A DNA stretch of 13,790 bases from a bacterium (GTDB lineage: Bacteria > Patescibacteriota > Microgenomatia > Levybacterales > UBA12049). Under the pieces are notes generated by a model. The model saw nothing but the letters and a program-made list of their open reading frames with translations. It made no database searches and was not told the DNA's origin. The number at the start of each line of letters is the position of its first letter. Within the stretch, counting starts at the first letter, position 1. A program made the position numbers and the translations under genes. Positions 6,607 through 12,811 of the stretch are shown in pieces. The stretch is taken from positions 1-13,790 of the forward strand of contig JAJYHW010000006.1 in NCBI GenBank assembly GCA_021784535.1, written 5' to 3'.

Positions 6607-6933
6607 GTGAGAACGCATTTGAGGAATTTTATAGCAGTCGTTATTTTAATTGCCATTGTGTACGGAGTTACTACTTATGCAGGACAGATTCAGCAGCAGA
6701 TCGGCGTGAAAGGGGCAAGTACCAGTCGTGCCAGGGAAATCTCAGGACAAATTTCTCATGATATCGGCACGCAAGTTAACGCAGCAAAAAATCAGGCAAT
6801 GCAGGTGAGTCTTTTGGATATTATCAATTATTTGTCTCGATTTCAGAGAATCCCTCAGGACATCAATTCCATCAAGAATTATACGCAGGATCAGATAAAT
6901 AATATGTTACAATCGAGAGAAAAGAAAAGATAA
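6607..6933 (+). CDS. Small membrane-anchored protein of unknown function
   Basis: The 108-aa product starts at GTG. Residues 1-6 are basic (RTHLR), residues 7-26 form one hydrophobic helix (FIAVVILIAIVYGVTTYAG), and the remainder is a polar, Gln/Asn-rich segment with predicted helical stretches (residues 42-65 and 84-103) and a basic C-terminus (SREKKR). It is probably an N-in, single-pass protein with most of its mass outside, or an uncleaved signal anchor. No catalytic motif or known domain is visible. It lies 38 nt upstream of prfB on the same strand, and its TAA begins the inverted repeat at 6931-6962. It is probably co-transcribed with prfB; a functional link to release factor 2 is not supported by sequence. 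Confidence 0.65.
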   Translation: MRTHLRNFIAVVILIAIVYGVTTYAGQIQQQIGVKGASTSRAREISGQISHDIGTQVNAAKNQAMQVSLLDIINYLSRFQRIPQDINSIKNYTQDQINNMLQSREKKR

Positions 6934-6962
6934 AACGTACAATATTTTATTTTTACGTTTTA
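6931..6962. repeat. Inverted repeat between the small TM gene and prfB
   Basis: TAAAACGTA (6931-6939) and TACGTTTTA (6954-6962) form a perfect 9-bp stem around a 14-nt A/T loop. The left arm begins with the upstream gene's stop codon and the right arm ends 9 nt before the prfB ATG. No U-tract follows, so it is more likely a hairpin affecting initiation or mRNA processing than a terminator. Confidence 0.5.
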
Positions 6963-6971
6963 CATTTATCT

Positions 6972-7988
6972 ATGGAAGCATTACGGGAACGAATCAACAA
7001 GTTGGTAGAACGCGTTGGCGTTGATGAAAAACGGAAAAAAATCCGCGAGCTTGAGGTTGAGGGTATGAAGCCGGATTTCTGGGATGATCATCAGAGTGCT
7101 GCGATAAAGATGAAAGAGCTCGCTTCTTTGCAAAAAGAGGTTGAGGACATTGAACTTTTGCAACTTTGGATGGAAGACGCTTCCGAAAGTTCAGTGCGGG
7201 AGGCAGAAAATTTGTTAAAAAAAATGGAGTTGGAGATGTATTTCTCTTCACCAAACGATAAATCTAACGCGATTTTCGCAATCCATTCAGGACAAGGCGG
7301 CACTGAAGCGATGGATTGGACAGAGATGCTTTATCGGATGTATACACGTTATTTTGAAAAAAGAGGATGGGGATATGATGTTCTTGATGAAACTCCGGGT
7401 GAAGAGGCTGGATTGAAAAGTATTACGTTATCAGTTGAAGGGAAATATGCCTATGGCACGCTCAAGCATGAAGCCGGAGTCCACCGCCTAGTCCGTCTCT
7501 CTCCGTTTAATTCAGATAACTTGCGTCAGACATCATTTGCGATGGTTGAGGTGTTGCCTGAAGTTTCTCAGGAAAGTGAGGAAATTGTGATAAAAGATGA
7601 TGATATTGAATTTGAAGCGTTCCGTTCCGGTGGGCATGGCGGGCAAAATGTGAATAAAGTATCAACGGCAGTCCGTCTTCGACATAAACCCTCAGGTATC
7701 GTTGTGACAGCTCAAACGCAGCGCTATCAGGGACAGAACAGAGAATTTGCAATGAAACTTTTGAAAGCGAAATTATGGGCGATTCAGGAAGAAGAGCGCA
7801 AAAAAGAAGAAGCAAAATTGAAAGGCGGGTATAAAACACCTGGCTGGGGCAATCAGATCCGTTCTTATGTCTTACATCCCTATCGGATGGTCAAGGATTT
7901 GCGAACGGGAGTTGAGACTGGTAACACCGATGCGGTGCTGGGGGGGGAATTGGATATGTTTATTGAAGAGGAATTAAGGACACTTTAG
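6972..7988 (+). CDS. prfB: Peptide chain release factor 2
   Basis: This 338-aa protein ends translation at UAA and UGA by hydrolysing peptidyl-tRNA on the ribosome. The stop-recognition tripeptide SPF (177-179, RLSPFNSDNLRQTSFA) identifies RF2 rather than RF1, and the catalytic GGQ is at 223-225 in SGGHGGQNVNK. The N-terminal coiled coil is shorter than in E. coli RF2 (365 aa), starting near the region that usually follows the autoregulatory frameshift. No CUU-UGA frameshift site is seen upstream of the ATG, so this gene lacks the common RF2 autoregulation. Its presence implies UGA is a stop codon here. It has no Shine-Dalgarno; the ATG is preceded by TTACATTTATCT and a 9-bp inverted repeat. 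Confidence 0.95.
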   Translation: MEALRERINKLVERVGVDEKRKKIRELEVEGMKPDFWDDHQSAAIKMKELASLQKEVEDIELLQLWMEDASESSVREAENLLKKMELEMYFSSPNDKSNAIFAIHSGQGGTEAMDWTEMLYRMYTRYFEKRGWGYDVLDETPGEEAGLKSITLSVEGKYAYGTLKHEAGVHRLVRLSPFNSDNLRQTSFAMVEVLPEVSQESEEIVIKDDDIEFEAFRSGGHGGQNVNKVSTAVRLRHKPSGIVVTAQTQRYQGQNREFAMKLLKAKLWAIQEEERKKEEAKLKGGYKTPGWGNQIRSYVLHPYRMVKDLRTGVETGNTDAVLGGELDMFIEEELRTL

Positions 7989-8004
7989 CTCTTGTATGAG
8001 CTGA
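7985..8004 (+). terminator. Weak hairpin after prfB
   Basis: AGCTC (7987-7991) pairs with GAGCT (7998-8002) around TTGTAT, extendable by a U-G and a U-A pair. It is followed by a loose T-rich stretch (AGTTTAGTTTAAAATTTTT). It may reduce read-through from prfB, but the stem is short and the U-tract is interrupted. Confidence 0.3.
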
Positions 8005-8052
8005 GAGTTTAGTTTAAAATTTTTCATTATTGCTGAGCGTTCGGATAGAAGA

Positions 8053-8364
8053 GTGGTTAACACCATGCGTAATGAAGAAAGAGTTCATGCGCAGGATTTA
8101 TTTGAGGTTTTAAAAACTCTTTGCAGACAGAATGATTCTCTTATCGGTTTATCAGGATGGAAAAAATCAAGAAAAAAGACAGCAGTAGGTTTAGCTGAAA
8201 GAATTTTATCAGCTCCAAGAGAACACAGACAATCAGTAAAAGATGAACTTAATTGGATAAAGAGCAATGATAAGTCTTTATTCGCAAAACTCCGTCATGT
8301 TTTTGATGAAGCCGATGTACAACTATATGCTAAAAAGAGAGGAATTCGAATGCCAAGAGCATAG
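8053..8364 (+). CDS. Small basic protein of unknown function
   Basis: The product is 103 aa from GTG 8053 (MVNTMRNEERVHAQ), or 99 aa from the ATG at 8065; neither start has a clear ribosome binding site. It is lysine/arginine-rich and apparently all-helical, without membrane segments, cysteine clusters or catalytic motifs: a helical N-terminus (FEVLKTLCRQND), a basic central stretch (WKKSRKKTA), an amphipathic KDELNWIKSNDKSLFAKLRHVFDEAD, and a basic end (AKKRGIRMPRA). That composition could suit RNA or ribosome binding, but nothing specific shows this. It stops one base before the convergent end of the folate operon (8366), with no terminator between. Possibly lineage-specific. The opposite strand offers only a shorter open frame, so this is the better reading. 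Confidence 0.55.
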   Translation: MVNTMRNEERVHAQDLFEVLKTLCRQNDSLIGLSGWKKSRKKTAVGLAERILSAPREHRQSVKDELNWIKSNDKSLFAKLRHVFDEADVQLYAKKRGIRMPRA

Positions 8365-8365
8365 C

Positions 8366-9121
8366 TTATTTTTTCCCTTTTTCCCATTTTACATGTGTTA
8401 AGAGTGAAGCGAAGACATCCTCTTCAATGTTGATTTTTAGATTATTTAATTCTTCCTCAGTAGGGTTTCTTTTTTGAAATGTCACAAAAGGAACATCGGT
8501 AATGACAGCTAAAGGTTGCTGCTCATTCCCTTCGCCCATTGTTATAACAGCTGCTGAAGCAAAGGAATCAGGAATATTTGATTGTTCGGAAAGCATCAAT
8601 CTTCCATAGATATCTGGTTTGCCAATGTAATTATTTAACGCCTGGAAACCGCTATGCGTTATCGCATAACCAGTCACGCCCCATCGAAGCGGGGTAAGTT
8701 TGCTATCAGTAAGAATAACGCCGATATGTTCGACTTTGTGCTTTTTTATCAGATGTTCCCGGATGTCATTGGCGCTTTTCTGTGGATCCTTTGGCCATAA
8801 AGAGAAGAAGCCATTACTATTTGATTCGTCAATTCCAGCAGATGCGACCATCAAATTATGTTTGATAGTCAAGATAAATCCGTATTGATTGTATTCTTTT
8901 GGAAGATAATAGTCTGCTTCTTGCTCTGCAAGTGCATTTTTTTGTTCATCTATCGGCTTGTTAGGGTCTATTTTAATGACATTACCTTCACATATGCCGA
9001 CAATTTTTGACGCAAGTACCACAACGCTTTTCTCCTGTAATTGCGGAAGATAGGCATCAAGGATGTCAAAAAGGTTTTCGGCAGGTTGTATTTTGTGTGT
9101 TTTATATGTGGTCACTTTCAT
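8366..9121 (-). CDS. CofE-like (F420-0:gamma-glutamyl ligase family) protein, probable folate glutamyl ligase FolC2
   Basis: The 251-aa protein shows the CofE fold: VVVLASKIVGICEGNVI (33-49), the loop SAGIDESN (94-101), TDSKLTPLRWGVTGYAI (138-154) and GEGNEQQPLAVI (197-208). In archaea and actinobacteria CofE adds glutamate to coenzyme F420-0 with GTP. Here it is the last gene of folP-folB-folE-folK, overlapping folK by ATGA (9118-9121), and no folC is present in the window. From known chlamydial biology, where a CofE homologue in a folate cluster can replace FolC, the likely role is glutamylation of dihydropteroate/folate. That substrate is inferred from context, not from a residue. The alternative is F420 synthesis, for which nothing nearby gives support. 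The start is fixed by the overlap; the tail is lysine-rich. Confidence 0.85.
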   Translation of the reverse strand: MKVTTYKTHKIQPAENLFDILDAYLPQLQEKSVVVLASKIVGICEGNVIKIDPNKPIDEQKNALAEQEADYYLPKEYNQYGFILTIKHNLMVASAGIDESNSNGFFSLWPKDPQKSANDIREHLIKKHKVEHIGVILTDSKLTPLRWGVTGYAITHSGFQALNNYIGKPDIYGRLMLSEQSNIPDSFASAAVITMGEGNEQQPLAVITDVPFVTFQKRNPTEEELNNLKINIEEDVFASLLTHVKWEKGKK

Positions 9122-9579
9122 GTATTTTTTTGTAATTCAGCAAGCAGTTCTTTTACCGTTTTATTAATAACAGGATGCATAAAATCGGGATCCAAATCAA
9201 CAAACGGCTGCAGAACGAATGTCCTCTCGTTGATGCGTGGATGCGGGATGACAAGATTGATACTTTCATAAATTAATTGATCATAAAAGAGAATATCAAT
9301 ATCTATTTCTCTTGGCCCATTTCGAAAACGTTCTTTTCTTCCCAGCTCTCTTTCGGTGAGTTTTACAAATGCCAATAGTTCTTGCGGGCTAAGTTTTGTC
9401 TGCCCTTTGATAACAGTGTTAACAAATATATCCTGATCCTCGAAATACATCGGTTTGGTTTCATACAATTTTGCTGATTTGATATCTGTTACATGCCTTT
9501 CCAAATACGAGATTGCCTGATTTATAGTATTTTTTTTATTGCCGATATTGGAGCCAAGCGCAAGAAAAACTGTATGCAT
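9118..9579 (-). CDS. folK: 2-amino-4-hydroxy-6-hydroxymethyldihydropteridine pyrophosphokinase
   Basis: This 153-aa HPPK transfers pyrophosphate from ATP to 6-hydroxymethyl-7,8-dihydropterin, preparing it for FolP. It begins with the family's N-terminal strand and loop (FLALGSNIGNK, residues 5-15), has the pterin-site YETKPMYFEDQDIFVNTV (39-56), and carries the signature RNGPREIDIDILFYD (86-100), with R90, D93 and D95 the usual nucleotide/metal residues. Length is typical (about 150-170). It lies 32 nt after folE, and its last bases overlap the CofE-like gene. A TATAAT with an upstream TG (extended -10, 9586-9594) lies only 6 nt before the ATG, so an extra leaderless transcript could start at this gene. 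Confidence 0.95.
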   Translation of the reverse strand: MHTVFLALGSNIGNKKNTINQAISYLERHVTDIKSAKLYETKPMYFEDQDIFVNTVIKGQTKLSPQELLAFVKLTERELGRKERFRNGPREIDIDILFYDQLIYESINLVIPHPRINERTFVLQPFVDLDPDFMHPVINKTVKELLAELQKNT

Positions 9580-9585
9580 AGTGGC

Positions 9586-9594
9586 ATTATAGCA
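9586..9594 (-). promoter_or_regulatory. Possible extended -10 promoter, leaderless folK transcript
   Basis: Minus strand TGCTATAAT (9594-9586): perfect TATAAT with the TG dinucleotide of an extended -10, and no good -35. Only 6 nt separate it from the folK ATG (9577-9579), so transcription would start at about the A of the ATG. In A/T-rich DNA a chance match is possible. Confidence 0.35.
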
Positions 9595-9611
9595 TTTCTA
9601 TTTAGTCTCTT

Positions 9612-10175
9612 TTATTTTTGTTTGTTTACTATAGAGAAGAATTCTTCGCGGGTTTTTTGATCTTTTCTGAATGAGCCGAGGACGGAGGATGTGATCATAA
9701 TAGCATTTTGTTTTGTAATTCCCCGCATCATCATACAAAGATGCTGTGCTTCAATTACAACGCCGATACCATTGGGATTGAGTATCTCTTTCAGTTCCAT
9801 GGCAATTTCTTGTGTCAATCGTTCCTGGACCTGCAGGCGCTTGGTAAACCGCTCTACTATTCGTGCCAGTTTACTAACGCCAATAATAGTGCCATTGGGA
9901 ATATAGCCGATATGACATTTGCCAAAAAAAGGTAGCATGTGATGCTCGCAGAGACTATAGATCTCGATGTCGCGAAGAATAATCATATTGTGTATTTTTT
10001 CTTCAAAAAGAGCATCATTGAGAGTTTGCTGCCGCGTTGTTTTATAACCATTCGTTAATTCTCTAAACATTCGCGCGACGCGATGTGGTGTTTTTTTGAG
10101 TCCTTCGCGAGTGGGATTTTCATCAAGCTCTACGAGTAGTTGTGTAATAAGTTGTTCAATTTTTTTATTCTGCAT
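9612..10175 (-). CDS. folE: GTP cyclohydrolase I FolE
   Basis: The 187-aa enzyme opens GTP to 7,8-dihydroneopterin triphosphate, the first committed folate step. Zinc ligands are visible: C76 and H79 in SLCEHHMLPFFGKCHIGYIP, and C147 in EAQHLCMMMRG. RLQVQERLTQEIA (113-125) and the C-terminal ITSSVLGSFRKDQKTREEFF are typical of the type IA family. The frame extends upstream to a TTG at 10232, but that would add 19 polar residues read through the end of folB. The ATG at 10175 gives the usual N-terminus (MQNKKIEQLITQLL) and an 11-nt overlap with folB, so it is preferred. It lies between folB and folK in the minus-strand folate operon. Confidence 0.95.
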   Translation of the reverse strand: MQNKKIEQLITQLLVELDENPTREGLKKTPHRVARMFRELTNGYKTTRQQTLNDALFEEKIHNMIILRDIEIYSLCEHHMLPFFGKCHIGYIPNGTIIGVSKLARIVERFTKRLQVQERLTQEIAMELKEILNPNGIGVVIEAQHLCMMMRGITKQNAIMITSSVLGSFRKDQKTREEFFSIVNKQK

Positions 10176-10536
10176 TTCGAATGATTTCAATTGCTGTTGA
10201 TTTCGCGATTTTGATGGCTTTTGGTTTCTCAATATATATTTTTACTTGTTTTATTCTTTTATCAGCCAAACAGGTATCTGCAACTTTTTGTGCCAATTTC
10301 TCCAGCAAATAAAATTGTGAGTTACTGACTATTTGATAGACGTTTTTTGCGATAGTTGAGTAACTGACGGTATCTTCAAGCCTATCTGTTTGGCCTGCAT
10401 TTTTTGTGTCAATAGAAAGGGCAATAGTGATCACGACATTTTGTTTCTCTGTCCGTTCATCATCAAAAGCTCCGATAACGCAGGGAACTGTCAATTCATT
10501 GATAAAAAGCGTATCGAGCGATTTTTTTATTTTCAT
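10165..10536 (-). CDS. folB: Dihydroneopterin aldolase (FolB/FolX family)
   Basis: The 123-aa protein has the T-fold of dihydroneopterin aldolase, which splits 7,8-dihydroneopterin to 6-hydroxymethyldihydropterin and glycolaldehyde. Conserved features: PCVIGAFDDERTEKQ (18-32), TVSYSTIAKNV (56-66, Y59), LLEKLAQKV (78-86, E79 for pterin anchoring) and IEKPKAI (102-108, with K104 in the position of the catalytic lysine). FolX epimerases share this fold, and sequence alone does not fully separate them, but the operon needs an aldolase at this step and holds no other candidate. It follows folP by 63 nt and overlaps the folE start by 11 nt. No convincing Shine-Dalgarno; AGAAG is the nearest purine run. 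Confidence 0.88.
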   Translation of the reverse strand: MKIKKSLDTLFINELTVPCVIGAFDDERTEKQNVVITIALSIDTKNAGQTDRLEDTVSYSTIAKNVYQIVSNSQFYLLEKLAQKVADTCLADKRIKQVKIYIEKPKAIKIAKSTAIEIIRNAE

Positions 10537-10562
10537 ACTTCTAGTCTTCTGTTTTTAAGAAA

Positions 10563-10594
10563 CCTCTCCCTGACTTTCTTTTATATAGGTGAGG
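10563..10594 (-). other. Imperfect hairpin in the folP-folB gap
   Basis: On the minus strand CCTCACC (10594-10588) pairs with GGAGAGG (10569-10563), six pairs with one internal A-A mismatch, followed by TTTCTT. It could act as a weak attenuator or processing site between folP and folB. The loop is long (18 nt) and the call is tentative. Confidence 0.25.
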
Positions 10595-10599
10595 GAAAT

Positions 10600-11418
10600 T
10601 TAAAGGAATTTTTCCAAAATTGTCAGAAACTTTTTCGTTTGCATTATATCATGTGTCCGGATAATATTTGCGCCGTTTTGTGCAGCGATAGCTGTTTCGG
10701 CAAGCGATGCTTCAATCCGTTCAGTTGACTTTGTTTCATAATGGAGTGAGTCTTTTAGTATTGTTCCTAGATGGCTTTTGCGTGAGATACCGATCAGAAT
10801 TGGTAGACCAAAGCGTTTGAACTTGGCAAGATTTTTTATTATTTCGATATTTTGCTCAACCGTTTTACCAAAACCGATTCCAGGATCAAGAATAAATTGT
10901 TCACGCTTGACTCCTTTTTTAACTCCAAATGCAAGTTGTTCTTCAAAAAAAGTACTAATTTCCCGACAAACGTCAGTATAGGTAATCTTTCCTTTTTGCA
11001 TTGTTTTTGGTAGTCCTTTGACATGATAGATAATGACAGGGCAGTGTTGTTTTGCTGCCACTTCAGCAAGTTTTTCATCAAAAAGAAAACCACCAAGACT
11101 ATTTATTGCAGTTGCTCCTGATTTGAGTGCTGCGTTTGCAACTGCTGCTTTCCATGTATCGATTGAAATACGTATTTCTGATCCCAGTTGGGATTTTATT
11201 GCCGTAATAACCGGCAAAACTCGTCGTAGCTCTTCTTCAGCAGAAGTGCTTTCTGATCCGGGACGCGTTGATTCTCCTCCAATATCGATACAATCAGCGC
11301 CTTCTTCCAACATCTGTCTTGCGTGTCTGACAGCTTTTTGCGGGTTATTATAGTAGTTTCCGCCGTCGGAAAAAGAATCCGGTGTAATATTGAGTATCCC
11401 CATGAGTCTGATCTGCAT
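10600..11418 (-). CDS. folP: Dihydropteroate synthase FolP
   Basis: The 272-aa TIM-barrel enzyme couples 6-hydroxymethyldihydropterin pyrophosphate with p-aminobenzoate to dihydropteroate; it is the sulfonamide target. Both family signatures are present: GILNITPDSFSDGG (7-20, with N10 for metal/pyrophosphate) and IDIGGESTRPGSE (44-56). SIDTWK (85-90), LDPGIGFGKT (177-186), GISRKS (210-215) and RTHD (254-257) complete the site. One departure: the usual I-N-D of the pterin pocket reads INSLGG (105-110), with Ser for Asp, and the common MHM(R)G is IYHVKG. It is the first gene of the folate operon and is divergent from the 11516 gene, with back-to-back -35 elements in between. The start at ATG 11418 puts GILNITPDSF at the expected place. 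Confidence 0.95.
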   Translation of the reverse strand: MQIRLMGILNITPDSFSDGGNYYNNPQKAVRHARQMLEEGADCIDIGGESTRPGSESTSAEEELRRVLPVITAIKSQLGSEIRISIDTWKAAVANAALKSGATAINSLGGFLFDEKLAEVAAKQHCPVIIYHVKGLPKTMQKGKITYTDVCREISTFFEEQLAFGVKKGVKREQFILDPGIGFGKTVEQNIEIIKNLAKFKRFGLPILIGISRKSHLGTILKDSLHYETKSTERIEASLAETAIAAQNGANIIRTHDIMQTKKFLTILEKFL

Positions 11419-11426
11419 ATCTTTTG

Positions 11427-11455
11427 CTTTTACTACACTAATTGATTTCAGTCAA
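11427..11455 (-). promoter_or_regulatory. Possible promoter of the folate operon
   Basis: Minus strand TTGACT (11450-11455), 17-nt spacer, TAAAAG (11427-11432). The -35 is good (five of six) and the -10 poor (three of six). Transcription would start at or near the folP ATG, 8 nt beyond the -10, giving a nearly leaderless message. Confidence 0.3.
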
Positions 11456-11460
11456 GACTG

Positions 11461-11489
11461 TTGCGAAATGTTTGCAAATATGCTTTACT
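11461..11489 (+). promoter_or_regulatory. Possible promoter of the membrane protein-ftsEX unit
   Basis: TTGCGA (11461-11466), 17-nt spacer, TTTACT (11484-11489) with an upstream TG at 11481-11482 (extended -10). Transcription would start near 11496, about 20-26 nt before the candidate start codons at 11516 and 11522. It lies back to back with the folP promoter candidate. Confidence 0.35.
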
Positions 11490-11515
11490 AAAGAAAGTCT
11501 GTTGCTAGGCAATGT

Positions 11516-12058
11516 ATGCCCATGGAAAATAAACCGAGCCAAGATCAAAGTCCATTTATTAGGCAAGGCGCTGCTCAATCATCTTCTGTTGCTGCGTCAG
11601 ATCCTTCTGTTGTTAAATCAGCTCAGCCCGTTATGCAATCGATGTTGCCTTCCCATCATGGTGTGTCCGGCTTGGCAGTTGTTCTTGTTTTGCTATTGAT
11701 GATTGCTCTTGGAATTGGGGTGGGATATGGAGCGTCATTTTTTTCCGCTCAAACAGGTACGAATATTATTCCCGCTGCATTGAATCCAAATGCCCCCGTG
11801 AAAGGAAAAATGTATGGTAACGGTGACATATCAGTGTTTAAAGATACAGCTGAGGGCATTTTGAAAAATGGCGGTATTGATGGTGACGGACAATATCATC
11901 TGGTTCGTCCCGGCGGCGCCAGTCAATATGTTTATCTAACTTCATCAGTGGTTGATCTTTCACAATTTATCAATCAAAAAATTAAGGTCTGGGGTCAGAC
12001 GCAAAAAGCTCAACACGCGGGCTGGTTGATGGATGTAGGGCGGGTTGAGGTAGAATAG
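11516..12058 (+). CDS. Membrane-anchored protein with a small C-terminal extracytoplasmic domain, unknown function
   Basis: The 180-aa product (178 from the ATG at 11522) has three parts. Residues 1-49 are a Ser/Gln/Pro-rich, low-complexity cytoplasmic tail. Residues 50-75 form one TM helix (GLAVVLVLLLMIALGIGVGYGASFF... in part). Residues 95-180 form a compact domain predicted outside, with EGILKNGGIDGDGQYHLVRPGG, YVYLTSSVVDLSQFINQKIKVWG and GWLMDVGRVEV; the alternating strands and the K-V-W-G turn suggest a small OB-like beta barrel (inference). No catalytic motif is visible. It precedes ftsE by 8 nt, so it is very likely co-expressed with FtsEX and may take part in envelope or division work. 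A name cannot be justified. Confidence 0.7.
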   Translation: MPMENKPSQDQSPFIRQGAAQSSSVAASDPSVVKSAQPVMQSMLPSHHGVSGLAVVLVLLLMIALGIGVGYGASFFSAQTGTNIIPAALNPNAPVKGKMYGNGDISVFKDTAEGILKNGGIDGDGQYHLVRPGGASQYVYLTSSVVDLSQFINQKIKVWGQTQKAQHAGWLMDVGRVEVE

Positions 12059-12066
12059 TTTAAATT

Positions 12067-12774
12067 ATGATTAGATTTGAACACGTAACCAAACAATATA
12101 CAACAGGGAATACGGCGCTTGATGATGTCACTTTTACCATAGATCGGGGAGATTTCGTTTTCGTTGTCGGTCCTTCAGGGTCAGGAAAGACGACTTTGTT
12201 TCGGTTGCTCATTCGTGATGCGTTGCCTACATCGGGAGGTATTTATATCGGTGATTGGGATCTAGTCAATCTCCCGAAAAATAAAATTCATCAGCTACGC
12301 AAAAATATTGGGGTCGTTTTTCAGGATCTTAAATTATTGCGCGACAGGACAATTTATGAGAATATTATGTTTCCGCTTGAGGTTGGCAATATAGAAACTC
12401 AAGAGGCAAGAAATCGCGTGGAAGATATTATTGATCGGGTTGGTATCACAGAGCACAGAGATAAATTCCCTGTTCAGTTATCAGGAGGAGAGCTGCAGCG
12501 TGCAGCAATCGCGCGGGCATTGGCATTTTCTCCTGAAATTTTACTTGCTGATGAGCCGACGGGGAATCTGGATAATGCAACTTCCTGGGAAATTATTAAA
12601 TTATTGCAGGACATTAACGCGAGTGGAACAACTATTTTGATGGCGACGCATAACGCGGACATTGTCAATAGTTTGCGAAATAGGACGCTGATTATCGAGA
12701 AAGGGAAATTAACAAAAGACCAGCACAGTAAGCATAAGAAAGAGGAGCATAAAGCGCATAAAGATAATAAATGA
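12067..12774 (+). CDS. ftsE: Cell division ATP-binding protein FtsE
   Basis: The 235-aa ABC ATPase partners FtsX at the division site and powers activation of cell-wall hydrolases rather than transport. Motifs in order: Walker A GPSGSGKT (35-42), Q-loop VFQD (84-87), signature LSGGELQRAAIARAL (138-152), Walker B ILLADEPTGNLD (158-169) and H-loop ATHN (193-196, H195). IGVVFQDLKLLRDRTIYENI (81-100) is typical of FtsE. The C-terminus ends in a lysine/histidine-rich tail (KHKKEEHKAHKDNK), longer than usual and possibly membrane- or nucleic-acid-contacting. It starts 8 nt after the upstream membrane protein, and its stop codon forms the left arm of the inverted repeat before ftsX. LolD/MacB-type ATPases look alike, but the adjacent FtsX settles the call. 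Confidence 0.95.
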   Translation: MIRFEHVTKQYTTGNTALDDVTFTIDRGDFVFVVGPSGSGKTTLFRLLIRDALPTSGGIYIGDWDLVNLPKNKIHQLRKNIGVVFQDLKLLRDRTIYENIMFPLEVGNIETQEARNRVEDIIDRVGITEHRDKFPVQLSGGELQRAAIARALAFSPEILLADEPTGNLDNATSWEIIKLLQDINASGTTILMATHNADIVNSLRNRTLIIEKGKLTKDQHSKHKKEEHKAHKDNK

Positions 12775-12800
12775 TAAATCTTAAATTAAATGATTTATTA
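12772..12800. repeat. Inverted repeat between ftsE and ftsX
   Basis: ATAAATC (12774-12780) and GATTTAT (12792-12798) pair perfectly, extendable by a G-T and a T-A pair to 9 bp (12772-12800), around an 11-nt loop. The left arm includes the ftsE TGA and the right arm ends 11 nt before the ftsX ATG. No U-tract follows. The layout mirrors the repeat before prfB. Confidence 0.45.
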
Positions 12801-12811
12801 CATTTCCATCT

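Noticed and set aside
8366..9121. CofE-like gene as evidence for coenzyme F420 synthesis
   Set aside because: No other F420 gene is nearby, and the overlap with folK and the folate operon context favour a folate role.
10176..10232. Longer folE form starting at TTG 10232
   Set aside because: It would overlap folB by 68 nt and add 19 polar residues absent from the family, using a weak start codon. ATG 10175 is better.
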